Shown: positions 24,833 through 34,531 of the stretch, piece after piece
How the letters are laid out: each line of letters starts with the position of its first letter
Numbering within the stretch: position 1 is the stretch's first letter
Assembly: GCA_963969495.1 (NCBI GenBank)
Contig: OZ018319.1
Span: 207,029,733-207,093,732, forward strand
DNA length: 64,000 nucleotides
Direction of reading: 5' to 3'
DNA from: Ceratothoa steindachneri
Lineage: Eukaryota > Arthropoda > Malacostraca > Isopoda > Cymothoidae
Made by a program: the position numbers and the translations under genes
Notes under the pieces: generated by a model
What the model was told of the DNA's origin: nothing
Databases searched by the model: none
Seen by the model: only the letters and a program-made list of their open reading frames with translations

Positions 24833-24836
<4 letters not shown>
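22979..24836 (+). mobile_element. Penelope-like element, family 1, right copy
   Basis: Plus-strand partner of the palindrome. It starts 282 bases further into the RT than the left copy and ends at 24836, where 'GTTGCA' passes straight into (TA)n. The 3' non-coding part includes 'TTCTTGATAAAAAACTCGAA' and 'TTCCCTGTGGGC', words also found near other Penelope tails in this window (44.9 and 57.5 kb). Confidence 0.85.
22990..24310 (+). pseudogene. Penelope family 1 RT + GIY-YIG, right copy (broken)
   Basis: Motif A 'LVSFDVFFLFTKVPVDDL' lies near 23164-23217, R-Y-I-D-D at 23470-23484, and the C-terminal RT stretch is open at 23547-23864 (105 codons). The GIY-YIG domain follows at about 24036-24300 with 'VYCVKCIDCSKYYFGQSGK', 'KRISQHKYNVRR' and 'NIIESTFISKFPNFNLS'. 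TAG at 23464-23466 and TGA at 23509-23511 interrupt the frame around the catalytic box at the same places as in the left copy. In the two 105-codon pieces the arms differ at only a handful of residues. The enzyme would reverse-transcribe at a nick made by its GIY-YIG nuclease; neither copy can do so. Confidence 0.85.
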
Positions 24837-24890
<54 letters not shown>

Positions 24891-24924
24891 TAGATACATA
24901 CATACATACATACATATACATACG
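24836..24924. repeat. (TA)n plus (GATA/CATA)n microsatellite
   Basis: About 26 TA units to 24888, then GATA and CATA units to about 24924. It starts at the last base of the right palindrome arm. Confidence 0.95.
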
Positions 24925-25146
24925 AGTAAACTCATTTAGTATTTTAACTACTTCATTAAATTTGGCGCAGAGGCAGATCTTCCAGTGAAAGTGAAGTGAG
25001 GTGCCTCGTTCTGTCTCCTTACAGTCTATTTCAAAGTTCAGGAATCTTCCGTCGTTCGTTGCAGGACACGTTAAATGTCATTTCTCATGTATTGAGACAG
25101 GAATTGCACCGTATACTCATGATGATGTCTTACAAGCGCTTTATAG

Positions 25147-25268
25147 CAGGTGACAACCAAAAATGTCCCCTTTTTTATAATGCTGTAATTCGTTAGCCAT
25201 TAAAGCTTGAAGGTATAAATAGGTATCCTTACAAAAAACAATATTTGAAAGTTTATTTGTTAGCTTAG
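25147..25268 (+). repeat. left terminal inverted repeat of mariner-like element
   Basis: Pairs with 26533-26651 in reverse complement with scattered mismatches. Shared words include 'TAATGCTGTAATT', 'GTTAGCCATTAAAG' and 'ACAATATTTGA'. Transposase-binding ends. Confidence 0.85.
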
Positions 25269-25383
25269 GTAGCCTTGCCGTGCAGTGGATAGTCTATCCA
25301 AGCCTACGATAGCTTATCTATGCAGATATTAAACAGTTATTTTAGGCTCTCAACAATGGCATAATTAACCCCTGAATAGCGCA

Positions 25384-26346
25384 AGTTTGTCGTGGAATTA
25401 ATGATTCGACATGGCTTCATAATCCATACAATTCGTCATTTTCAAGCAAGATATGGTATAAGATTAGACAGAAAAAAAATCCCCAATAATTACGCCAAGT
25501 GGAATAATGCACACAGCACGATTCGTCATTTAAACAGAGTGGAAACGAATATTGACAAGGTAAGGACTTTAATTGATGCTAATGAACAAAGACATTAATA
25601 AATTTGGCTGCTGAGACATATTTGTATGGAGAAGCTATGCGAAATATTTCCCAGAAAGATTTTAATTTAAAGCCATACAAAAGTCAATGTCATCAAGAAA
25701 TCTCAATGCAGGATAAGCAACGAAGATCATCATTTTACCTAAAGGTTAAAGAAATGTGCGAGGATCAACAATTATTATTGAATAACATAATTTTCAGTGA
25801 TGATTGTCACGTTTACCTCCAAGGCATGCCAAATAAACACAATTACCGGAAGTGGTCACTAACTAAGCCAAATAATGACTTTCAAAAACCTTTGCACTCC
25901 ACAAAGATAACAGTATGATATGGACTTAGTAGAAATAAGATTTATGGACCCTATCTCTTTGAATACCATGAAACAGGACAAATTCAGTCAATTAACGCTG
26001 CCAGATATCTTGATATTCTCAAAAGCATTTTCGCAAATAGCACATATCGTGACGAATGGTTTCTGCCAGATGGCGCTACAGCCACCATGGCATCGTTGAA
26101 GGCTCGAGTTCCTCAACGACTAATTTCGCCTAGGACAAATTTTCCCTGGCCGATGATGTCACCTGACTTGTCACCTTTAAACTCCTGTGGAGTTTTGCAA
26201 AAGAAAGAATATTTCAAGATTCACCATTTAATATCGCAGAACTGAATAATGAGTTTCGAGAAACATTGGATCCATCAATGTCAATATTTTGCAGAATGCC
26301 ATAATAAATTTTGTTAATCGTATTGATACTCGTAAGTGCATACAGT
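25384..26346 (+). pseudogene. mariner-like transposase, inactivated
   Basis: N-terminal helix-turn-helix-like part 'KFVVELMIRHGFIIHTIRHF' (25384-25443), where insect relatives have an F-V-x-x-Y repeat. The DDE core follows in one frame from 25604: 'IIFSDDCHVYLQG' with the first Asp at 25799-25801, 'WFLPDGATA' with the second at 26069-26071, and 'SPDLSPLN' in which the third catalytic position is Asn (26180-26182) instead of Asp, 36 residues after the second. The C terminus 'SGGGH' near 26330-26345 fits the usual C-x-G-G-H ending. Stops at 25599-25604 and TGA 25916-25918 (where Trp is expected) plus a late frameshift disable it. Same superfamily branch as the copy at 55-56 kb. Confidence 0.75.
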
Positions 26347-26532
26347 CCGGTGGTGGTCATTAAGAATGTTAATAAGATTAACATACCTAAGTCGCGTGAT
26401 CTTAATTATTCTGACTTATGACTTTATGGCCTTCAAAACTTTCCAAAACTGATTGAAAAGTAAAATTATTACCATCTGACCGACGACCTACGAACCGACA
26501 TACTACCTTATAGAGACGTCCACGCGAGTAAA

Positions 26533-26651
26533 AAGCTACCTAATAAAATCTCAAATATTGTTCTTTGTAACGATGCTTAATTCTACCTTCAAACTTTAAT
26601 GGCTAACAAATTACAGCATTATATAAAAGGGGACATTTTGGTCTTCACCTG
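26533..26651 (-). repeat. right terminal inverted repeat of mariner-like element
   Basis: Reverse complement of the left repeat; ends 'GGTCTTCACCTG' at 26651. See the element entry for the match. Confidence 0.85.
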
Positions 26652-26659
26652 GTGTAATG

Positions 26660-29600
26660 GAAGAATAATGTCTATTGATTTAAATGTAAAATATCCATAT
26701 ATACTAGAACCGCATATCAAACCAAACTATTAAATTCTTTACATTTTAACTAACTTCATAATAATAATATTACAAAAGTTAAATCGAGCTATTTATAATT
26801 ATTTTTATTTAGTACAGTATTTAATGCCGAAATTGACAATTAATTGCAAAATCCGGTCGAAAACGTGGTTTACATCCAAATAAAGTTTATTTGCTAATAC
26901 CACACCTGAGATAAAATTTTGAATTTTTCCAGCAAATATTTATACAGAACTTATACACAGTCATAGATACCGATCTTATCCATGAGCACATTTTATACCT
27001 CCCTAATAAAAATAAAGGACGAGATATCGTGGTGTTATCCGATTTTATGAAAGGATTAGTGGAAGAGCGTCTTGTTTTAGTCCTAGCATCAGTACCTCCA
27101 TCAAATCATTCGTGGCTAACAATATATTTTGGTCAGTTGCTTTAGGTTGTAAAACACATCTGTGGCCACCGTTGCAGCGATGAATTTATAATATGAGGTT
27201 TATAATATATTGGCAATAAATTCCTAGTAAAATAGTAATATATATTTCGTCTTTATTAATATCTGCACACAAAATTAGGCTATCACATTGATAACACTTA
27301 GTAAGGACTTAGGTGGGCACAGAATAAAATTATAGCGTTAAATTGCGAACATTGCAACTATATCACATCCACAACCGACTCAATTTTCTGTTAATACTTC
27401 AAACTTTCTACCTCCATTTTTTTCTAGTTAGACACTCTGAGAAACGTAGTGGATGATCAAGCAAACTAGCCTTTGCTAAAAATATAATGATCTCAGCATT
27501 TCCAATCTAAATTGCCACTCGTGCAACAGGAGATAAAGGGCCATTACCTTACTCTTAACTACGGTTGCTAGCCTCATGCGATCATGTACATGATAAATAT
27601 GGTCTACAAAGGGATGGTGTCTGGATTTTCTATCCGTCTACGAAAGGGATTTGAATGAGAGGGAAAAAAGTGACGAAAGCCTCGCCGTGGTCGTTTACTA
27701 CCTGCGCAGCTGTCATTGCTTCTCCATGCATGTTTTATCTGTCTATCTATCTAACTATATATTATACATTGGATACATTATGTTTCTACATATTTTTAGC
27801 AGATGATTAAGGAAAATGGCCCATAAGACAAAAACACTTAGTTACAACGTCACACTTAGAATTACAAATTTATAATATTTTTTTATTATTTTTATACTTA
27901 AAATTAGTGTTGTTATAAAACAAAGCTGTTGCACAGTCTATTTAATATATATAAATTGTTTTTTCTACTTATCAAAGCCGAAATTGTAATTATGGTGTTA
28001 TTTTTTGTAATCCTCTCACAAAATTTCTGAATAATGACTACCCATTGTTGATACGATTTAAACCTTCCACCTAAGGCGAAGGTTCCCTCCTCCCATCTCT
28101 TAGGATAATAGTCAAGAAAACTGCTCAATTTCGAAAGCTGTCATCACTCGAGTTAAGTTTGTGTATCAAGTTCTGATAGTGATTTTCCATCGAGTTCACT
28201 GATGGCAATCTTGCCTTCCTAATATTCAATCCTTTATCAACTTCTCTCCTCTTTTTGTTATTTTATGCTCGATAAAATAAATAGAAGAGAAATGAAATAG
28301 GGTTAAAGAACGACAACAGCAACCAAGGCTCGATCCTACACTTGGAAATAACTGCCCCAGAGGCCAACAAAATGTCCTGGCCAGGATCAGATTTACAAGC
28401 CACCTGAGAACCCAATTAATGGACGACCATAGAGGAAAACCCGGTATCCTTGATCTTCGAGGGATAGCCGTAGCGACAACGGCATTTGGATCAAGCAGCG
28501 TCACCCAAATATTTCACGTTACCTACCCCTGCAGTGGGGTACCCTGTAGAATGTTGCACCTATTACCAGGAAGAGCGGAACGCCCTCCCGCCTTGAGTGA
28601 AATATAGAACCCTCAGATCACGGGGCTTACCTGATCTCTTTAGCAGGCCCTGGGGAGGCTGGTGTGTTCCCCTTCCGGTACCCACTTTTTCCTAAGACTA
28701 TTCTGTCTACTTTTTTAATGTCGGCAGCTATGCCCTAGCTGGTATTCACCATTATAAAAAAAAATCAATCGAGGATTAAGGCCTGGCACGGGGTACTTTG
28801 TCTCTTTTGCTACACATGGTGTCTAGAAGGGTTATGATAATAATGGCAATAGGTCATAACCCACCCTAGTCATAGTGGACACGCCTATCCCTATTTATCT
28901 TTATCATATACTCTTGTCTACCCCTATCCCACTTCTGCTCTTACTCTCCAAAGAAGTTTTGCGGCTCTGCGCACTTTCGTCTGCTTATCATAACATAGTC
29001 GAATGGCAGGATATACCCGGTCACTACCTGGTCACTAGCCTGCTGGCCAGCGGAGCCATTATGTACGGAGTGTATCGAGTCTTTGACTTAGTTCACTGCT
29101 TCTAGTGCACATATAATGTGGCTAAGCACGGCACCATCTTTCATGGCCTAAATCACCAGGACAAAGTCGCCATAACGGCTAGTGGATACTCAAGGCCTAT
29201 CTCAGTTCGAATCTGTAGATCGATAATGTGTATATGATTGCATTCAAGGCTCTTCAGATCTTAAGGCAATGTTTTTCCTAACCTTACAAGGGATTAGAAA
29301 GTCATCGTATCTACTTTATATTTATTCTCCTATTTTGAACTCTCGCAATAGCTTAAAATCTACAAAACAAAGGAATGCGCTCAGACTCAAAAGGATAGCC
29401 ACCTCGAAGCGCGCCCTCGTCACCATACCCTAGAAAGATGAACCACTTCTACCGGTGGAAAGGCTCTCCTCCAACCATAAAATTACGGAAAGGGGTTTCC
29501 CTTTAACCTCTTTTGAACTGTCCTCGCTCAGTTCAACTTCTAAAAAGGGATGCATCGCCTCCTACTCTTTCTCAAGAGCCGCTTCAAGCCTCTCCTTTCG

Positions 29601-30110
29601 GAGAGCGGGCTTCTCCCACCCCTATGTATACAGGAGAGTGTGTTTCCATCTCTCCCCATCGATGTTTTTTCTGCAGGACTCATTTTCTTTACCGGACCTC
29701 CCTTTCTATTTTCACTGGTCCACCAAGACAAATAAAAGTTCTATCGACAGCGTGGTTTGGAGAACCCTCTTAAAATGACCAAGGCTGGTAATGCCAACTG
29801 GATCCTGTTCCTCAGGTTCTGAATGCTTGACCACTACTACTTCCCAATGGAGGTCGGCATGCCACCTCCAACGAGTAACATTACTACAGTCGACCACCTT
29901 ACGTCTGTTGAGTCTCCGAACGGTGACCTCGAACCCTTGAGGTGAATGACAAGATGGAAGTCCCCACAATGTTGACATGCATCCCGAGGTCCCACTGATC
30001 AAGATGGCCGGGACTTTATCGGAGGAAAACATTGACTCGGTTAGAGATACTACCCAGTTTAAGTCCTTCTCCTGTGCAAGATTCTCCTGAGTCAACATAG
30101 GCCTACGAAG
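26660..30110. other. DNA without a recognised gene
   Basis: 26.7-28.3 kb is AT-rich with nothing recognisable. From about 28.3 kb the sequence becomes GC-richer and pyrimidine-rich; 29.4-30.1 kb may be the much-decayed 5' part of LINE copy 2 because it has the same composition and directly precedes it, but I could not align it convincingly by eye. Several overlapping open frames on both strands (for example 29712-30272 minus) show no domain. Confidence 0.4.
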
Positions 30111-30589
30111 ACCCGAGAGGAGAGGATGGACCCTCCCTTCTGGCGAGATCAACCTGACAGCCGAATCTTTCTCCATCTTGAAAAGGATAAGGCTGAGGTC
30201 GGCTCGTCCGGCCTCTGGGCCTCTTCTGAGGGAGGATATAATCCGGTTAACTCCCTCCTTCTGCTCCCCCAAATCAAAAAATCAAGGAAGAAAAATAAGG
30301 GTGTTTCTCCTTCTCTGGAGGTTTCGGCGGCGGACATGCCCCCTCTCCAATTCGGCGGGATACTCGGCCAAGGATGGAATGGACTTGGCCTTGAGGTGCC
30401 CTTGGGTTGAGAGGGTAAGTCCAAAAAGACTACGACACAAGTAAGGTAAGTAGAGCCTCGGGGACGCGTGACCCTCGCATTGATTTTTTACCTGGTGTCC
30501 ACAATCCTGCAAGCTTCAATTAATTTTTTGTAATTAGTTCGACTAATTACAACATGCTGTCCAAAAGGCACATGTTCCATTAACGTAAG

Positions 30590-31060
30590 GATCTTGCTAG
30601 GATCCTTGGTAGAGAACTGGTCACCCGTTTCTCGAAAGGCACCCTTCTGGTGAATGTGGGTGACCGGCAAGCGGCTATTATAAGTATCCTGTGGAAATGT
30701 ATTGGCTCTACCGTGCAGGTAACAGTGCACTCTACCACAAATTTTGCAAAAGGGAGTAAGTAGTTTACGCGAGGGAAATCGTGTGATACTTCTTAGAGGA
30801 CATCGCAGAAGAGCTGCCCGATCAGGGAATGATCAAAGTCATACATGTGATTAGGAAACATGAAGGGGATTCGAGACCAACCCTTACACTCTTCATCACG
30901 TACGACCCTGTCAGTTTTTAGAGTCGGTACGTATTGGGTGGTATCGCCTTTGCGTCAAAAGACACGTGCATCGGCCATAGGGGTGATATTACTGCAAATG
31001 CTTTGGTCATGCGAATTGCTTTTGTTGTCGTGTCAAGTCAGATCAATTCGCAATCTGTGT
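30590..31060 (+). pseudogene. LINE copy 2 ORF1 Gag/zinc-knuckle relic
   Basis: Nucleotide words parallel copy 1 throughout: 'CACCCGTTTCTCGAAAGG' against 'GACCCGTTTCTCGGACGG', 'GAGGACATCGCAGAAGAGCT' against 'GAGGACATCACCCTAGAGCT', and 'TATTACTGCAAATGCTTTGG' against 'TATTACTGTCACCGCTTTGG', the first knuckle. Only the first CCHC motif is readable. Frameshifted throughout. Confidence 0.7.
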
Positions 31061-32049
31061 GATCTGCAGAAGGAACTTAGAGGATAAATCTCTGCCATAT
31101 TCTCTTTAATGAGTGAATTACGGCAAGCCACACCTTGTTTCTTCGATGCATTATGGCTCTTATTTTTACAGAAACAGGTCCTGGCTATTCAAGCTGCGTA
31201 CTAAATCTGATTTTGAGAAGCCCAGAAATTGGTTCTGACACGCTCTGAGGGACCCGGTACTTCCTACGCCTTTTAGGTAAATAAAGCACCATTTGCTTTA
31301 GCCCCCTTCCCCACCTACAAGTACAATGTCCACCGTGCCCATTCAGAACTTTTCTTCAGGTTTTACTTCCACAGGGTGCTGCCCCAGTCGAGTTAGCATA
31401 TCCACTAGTTCACTCGATCACTTGTCATAAGGCGAAGCGGTCGCGTGTCAGCATTGAATTATAAAAATCAAAGGAGGTACCCTTCTCAAAGAGGTTCGAG
31501 AGACCCACTTATGAAAATTCTAAGTCTGCGATCCATGATAAAGACAGCACCTAGGAAGCCTAGTCTTCCTCGCTTATGCCCAATGCTAGACGTACGCCTC
31601 GGAGACTCGAGATTCTCCAAAACACGAAATATTCCCGACCCCTAGGTCACCTTTCGCGTTAAAGGGAATCGAGGCAGGGAGGGCGGAGGAGGAAACTTGA
31701 GCGGCAAGCCCAACCTACCTCCGATGAGCCATCGAAAGCAGCGGCACCTTTGTCGCATTCGTCTTATTCTTAGGGCAAAAGACTCCAGAGTTCTGCCTAT
31801 GAAAACGCTAATCCAACCACACAAAGGTCTTCTGCTCGAAGAGAGTGCCAGCGGATACTTCTAGTTTGGAATCTGGGGCATTTTCCTTCAATTGTATTGA
31901 CGTGGACTCCGCGCTAACTAAGAGGAACAGAGCACGTTCGTTCTCTCTCTTTCCTTTCCGACCTGATCTAAAAATTTGATATGCGTGTTTCTAATAGTGA
32001 TGTGGGTCTTGGAGCGAGGCACGACAGCCTAAACGTCAGAAAATTAGTA

Positions 32050-32948
32050 GTGAGTTGATAAGGCCCTTGATTTCTTCCCTGGCATTTTTAGCGTTTATTT
32101 TGCAACTTCTTGCAAAGGTATAAGTCGCCTTAATTATATTATTTCCTTATACTAGGCTACTTAAAAAAACGACGAAAACAAACGCACAAAATCTAAAGGT
32201 AATAAAACAAAATAAGAAGCAAAAAAGAAAGAAAGAGAAGGGTGCATCTACCCAAAACAGAGAGTAAAAATAAGAGGAGGCCACCATACCCCAAGAAGTC
32301 AAAGAGTCATCAAAAGGACAAACAGAAGGAACCTCGTTCGTCCTAATACGAGTAGAAGTAACGTGCAGAAGCATCACCAGAATAGGACATTTAACAACAA
32401 TGTGCCGAACAGTCCATGGAACAACGTAATCCTCGAGCTAAGGTACAAGAGAGCGCTCCATCAAATAGGGGTGTACCCCGCGAGTGTGCCCAATTCGAAA
32501 AATACAGACAGCGACCTTCAGCAGTTAAGGCATTGGAGGGTAGGTCCAAAGGAATAGTCGCACCAAGATTGCATGCTACTTTAAGTTGGTCTCAGTGTAT
32601 CTTATCTACTTTGATAGGTAGCCTAGAATGATGGCCTGATGCTTGCCATGTAGTCAGTAAGAAGGAAGAGTGAAACGTTGGTCTAATCTTTGCAGACTCT
32701 TTTACGCCCTAATCGGACCGCTCCTTCCCCGAAATTCCCACATGTCCAGGAGCCCAGGGGAAGATAAACTCAAAATCCCCCCCCGCTTACCCTAACCATG
32801 GGGCCACGGATATTGCAAACTAGAGGGTGCCAATTTTTCAATGCCTCGATAAATCTTAGGGCGATTTAGGACTCGCTAAAGATCACATTCTGCTCTCCGA
32901 ACCGATCACGACGCGTTATTACCCGGACCGAGTGATGTATTGAAACTT
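32050..32948 (-). mobile_element. antisense LINE 3' end (RNase H, CCHC tail, 3' UTR)
   Basis: On the minus strand this block reproduces the 3' end of LINE copy 1: 32948-32640 corresponds to the RNase H region 17740-18060 ('CATGTCCAGGA' and 'GTGATGTATTG' words), 32480-32370 encodes the CCHC tail ('IERSLVP', 'VVPWTVRHIVVKCPI'), and 32200-32050 carries 3' UTR words ('CTAGGCTACTT', 'ATAAGTCGCC'). The zinc Cys pair at the start of the tail is degraded. It lies between sense blocks of copy 2. No poly-T is left at 32050. Either a nested 5'-truncated insertion with loss of target DNA or an internal inversion. Confidence 0.75.
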
Positions 32949-33587
32949 CCTTGCCGTGGGCCTGACTACAATTCCTAGAACTTCTCGCCGTTTAGCACTA
33001 TGTCCACTTCCTTGTTTTTCGGCCGAGTGTGAAATGTCTCTTAGGGAGGATAGACATAGCTATAAGCGCAAACAGTAAGAGCCACCCAAACGAATTCACT
33101 GTAGGTGAATTTCTTTGAGTAAGGACTACGTTCAGGAATATTTGGAAGCACACCCACCACACTTATCGGCGGGCTTACGTGTCTTCACTCAACGTGAAGA
33201 CCCTTTTTGAAGAGATGGGGAAGCATATCGGAAAAAGTTCTAGCAGGAGCCTCCTCCATTCCTCCAGAAGAAAGGGACCTTAATCTCTGACCTCACACCT
33301 GTTGTGGAGTCCTTTGCGACTGTCTTTTTCCTAATCTCAAGCAGGCAGGCTGCCAAAAACAGGATTTATCGCATATCGTTGGTTTGCTAAATGCCGGCGA
33401 CTGGTCTTTACCTCCAGAAGCGGGAAAACTTTAAACATCTATTTAATCTAAGTGAGCTGGGTTCCGCTCTCACTCCATGGCCCATGCTATCATAAATCGT
33501 CTTTTACTGTATATCGTAAACCTACTAATTCTAATTCCTATATTCACTTTTTTCATGTGATGATCATAAAATAAAATAAAATAATCG

Positions 33588-33589
<2 letters not shown>

Positions 33590-33641
<52 letters not shown>
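33590..33641. repeat. (TA)n array inside Penelope coding sequence
   Basis: About 26 TA units standing between RT-thumb segments of one element; coding text resumes at once on the far side. Confidence 0.95.
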
Positions 33642-33644
<3 letters not shown>

Positions 33645-33880
33645 AGAGCCTTTCGAATTCGAATTTGTGACACAAGTTTATTACAGGATGAGATCACCTT
33701 CATAGCATGCATATTCATTGAGTTAAAATATCCACTCTATTGTATAGATGAAAGCCTATCTAAAGCTAGGGCAATATTCTACCGTCCTCAACAAAAGAAA
33801 TCTTATGTTAAATAAATTGCTTATCTCTACCATATTCCCCCTCGCTCAAAGGTATAATAAACTCTATTGTATTTTCTAAC

Positions 33881-34195
33881 TTGACCACCTTCAAATATCA
33901 CTTAACTATCAAGAAATCTTTCCGTGCCACTAAGCCAGAATCGCAAAATAAGGATGCAGGCGTCTATTTAATCCCGTGTAAGGCTCCAAATCGGCCCTCC
34001 TTCTATGTAGAAGAGACAGAACGGTCATTTAATAAACGTATATGTGAACATAGGGGGGATATTCGTATAGCAAGCAATTCTTCAAGTATTTTTAACCATG
34101 TGAAAAACGCCAATCATACATTAGATTTCCATAGTGCCCAAATATTTACCATTGTAACAATTTTAATAAAAGGAAAATTATTGAATCCGCATTAA
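33881..34195 (+). pseudogene. GIY-YIG endonuclease domain of Penelope family 2
   Basis: 104 open codons. 'AGVYLIPCKAPN' is the G-I-Y strand, 'PSFYVEETERSFNKRICEHR' the Y-I-G-x-T-x-R-x-L-x-x-R segment (here Y-V-E, so the Gly after it has changed), followed by 'SSIFNHVKNANHTLDFHSA', the usual 'H...H.ID...' part. The nuclease would nick the target for primed reverse transcription. A frameshift near 34160 and a stop end it early; the remainder of the tail ('KRKIIESALIKER' in another frame) follows to about 34215. Confidence 0.75.
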
Positions 34196-34311
34196 TCAAA
34201 GAAAGGATTTAATAAATCACCTAAAACTAACGTCTCCAGATTAATATCGGTTGCCTCTTATTATATATTCCAGTATTTCGGTTTTCTTTGTCAATTTCTC
34301 TTAGTTAACGG

Positions 34312-34347
34312 CTGAAGATGATATGGGAAGCTACATATCGAAACTAG
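34312..34347 (+). other. 3' UTR hairpin with hammerhead-core-like flanks (family 2a)
   Basis: CTGAAGA (34312-34318), one base, stem GATATG (34320-34325), 8-base loop, stem CATATC (34334-34339), then GAAA (34340-34343) and CTAG. CTGANGA and GAAA flanking a stem are the conserved core of hammerhead ribozymes, which are known from Penelope-like elements. The extra base before the stem and the lack of an obvious stem I and III are against an active ribozyme. A covarying homologue occurs at 58401-58436. Confidence 0.4.
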
Positions 34348-34393
34348 ACCCAGTTTAATAAACTTTATGCTAGAAAACAGTGTTTTTATTGTA

Positions 34394-34395
<2 letters not shown>

Positions 34396-34448
<53 letters not shown>
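34396..34448. repeat. (TA)n microsatellite at 3' end of Penelope family 2a
   Basis: About 26 TA units directly after 'TTTTTATTGTACC'. Followed by 'GGGTAAAAATCACGAG', which resembles the segment after the array at 20884 ('GGGTGAAAAACTCAC'). Confidence 0.95.
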
Positions 34449-34450
<2 letters not shown>

Positions 34451-34531
34451 GTAAAAATCACGAGAGGTAACACGTAAATAAATATAAATATTTGGTTGTA
34501 CCACGTAGGGAAAAAGAAAGATTGATTGGAG

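Larger units (their letters stand above)
20932..24836. repeat. large palindrome (inverted repeat) of Penelope copies
   Basis: Left arm 20932-22696 is the reverse complement of right arm 22979-24836. Identity is near-perfect in the RT part (for example 22140-22420 against 23230-23540, where I see only isolated mismatches) and lower towards the outer ends, with one ~90-base indel. The unmatched centre, 22697-22978, is 282 bases and belongs to the 5' part of the left element. The structure could form a long hairpin when single-stranded. Assembly artefact is possible but the arm differences argue against a simple duplicated read. Confidence 0.9.
25147..26651 (+). mobile_element. Tc1/mariner-superfamily transposon with long TIRs
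   Basis: About 1.5 kb between two inverted repeats of roughly 120 bases. The left repeat (25147-25268) starts 'CAGGTGACAACCAAAAATGT'; the reverse complement of the right one starts 'CAGGTGAAGACCAAAATGTC'. TA dinucleotides stand a base or a few bases outside both ends (25144-25145 and 26654-26655), as expected for TA target duplication. The single transposase frame runs plus. Complete in structure, disabled by a few mutations. Confidence 0.85.
30120..33480 (+). mobile_element. RNase H LINE, copy 2, rearranged and decayed
   Basis: Runs parallel to copy 1: 30168-30330 matches 13040-13210, 30590-31060 matches 13465-13935 (the ORF1 domain, including the first zinc knuckle 'YYCKCFGHANC'), 31880-31990 matches 14785-14870 (start of endonuclease), and 32950-33480 matches 15545-16080 (before RT). 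The words 'GCGGGCTTACGTGTCTTCACT' type text at 33170-33190 make the alignment plain. All frames are broken by many indels, so this copy is much older than copy 1. Between the two sense blocks about 675 bases are missing and an antisense block sits in their place. Confidence 0.75.
33490..34395 (+). mobile_element. Penelope-like element, family 2, copy a (5'-truncated)
   Basis: Starts directly after LINE copy 2 with 'YRKPTNSNSYIHF' (about 33514-33552), the segment after the RT catalytic box. A (TA)n array interrupts it, then 'LRAF', 'DEITFIACIFIELKYPLY' and 'CIDESLSKARAIFYRP' (33689-33790) give the RT thumb. The GIY-YIG domain follows and then a short 3' UTR with a conserved hairpin. The 3' end passes into (TA)n at 34396. 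Family 2 because the thumb and GIY-YIG match the copy at 58.4-59.1 kb better than family 1. Confidence 0.8.

Noticed and set aside
29712..30272. 186-codon minus-strand frame
   Set aside because: No domain seen; part of it lies antisense to the ORF1 relic of LINE copy 2 in GC-richer DNA where stop codons are rarer.
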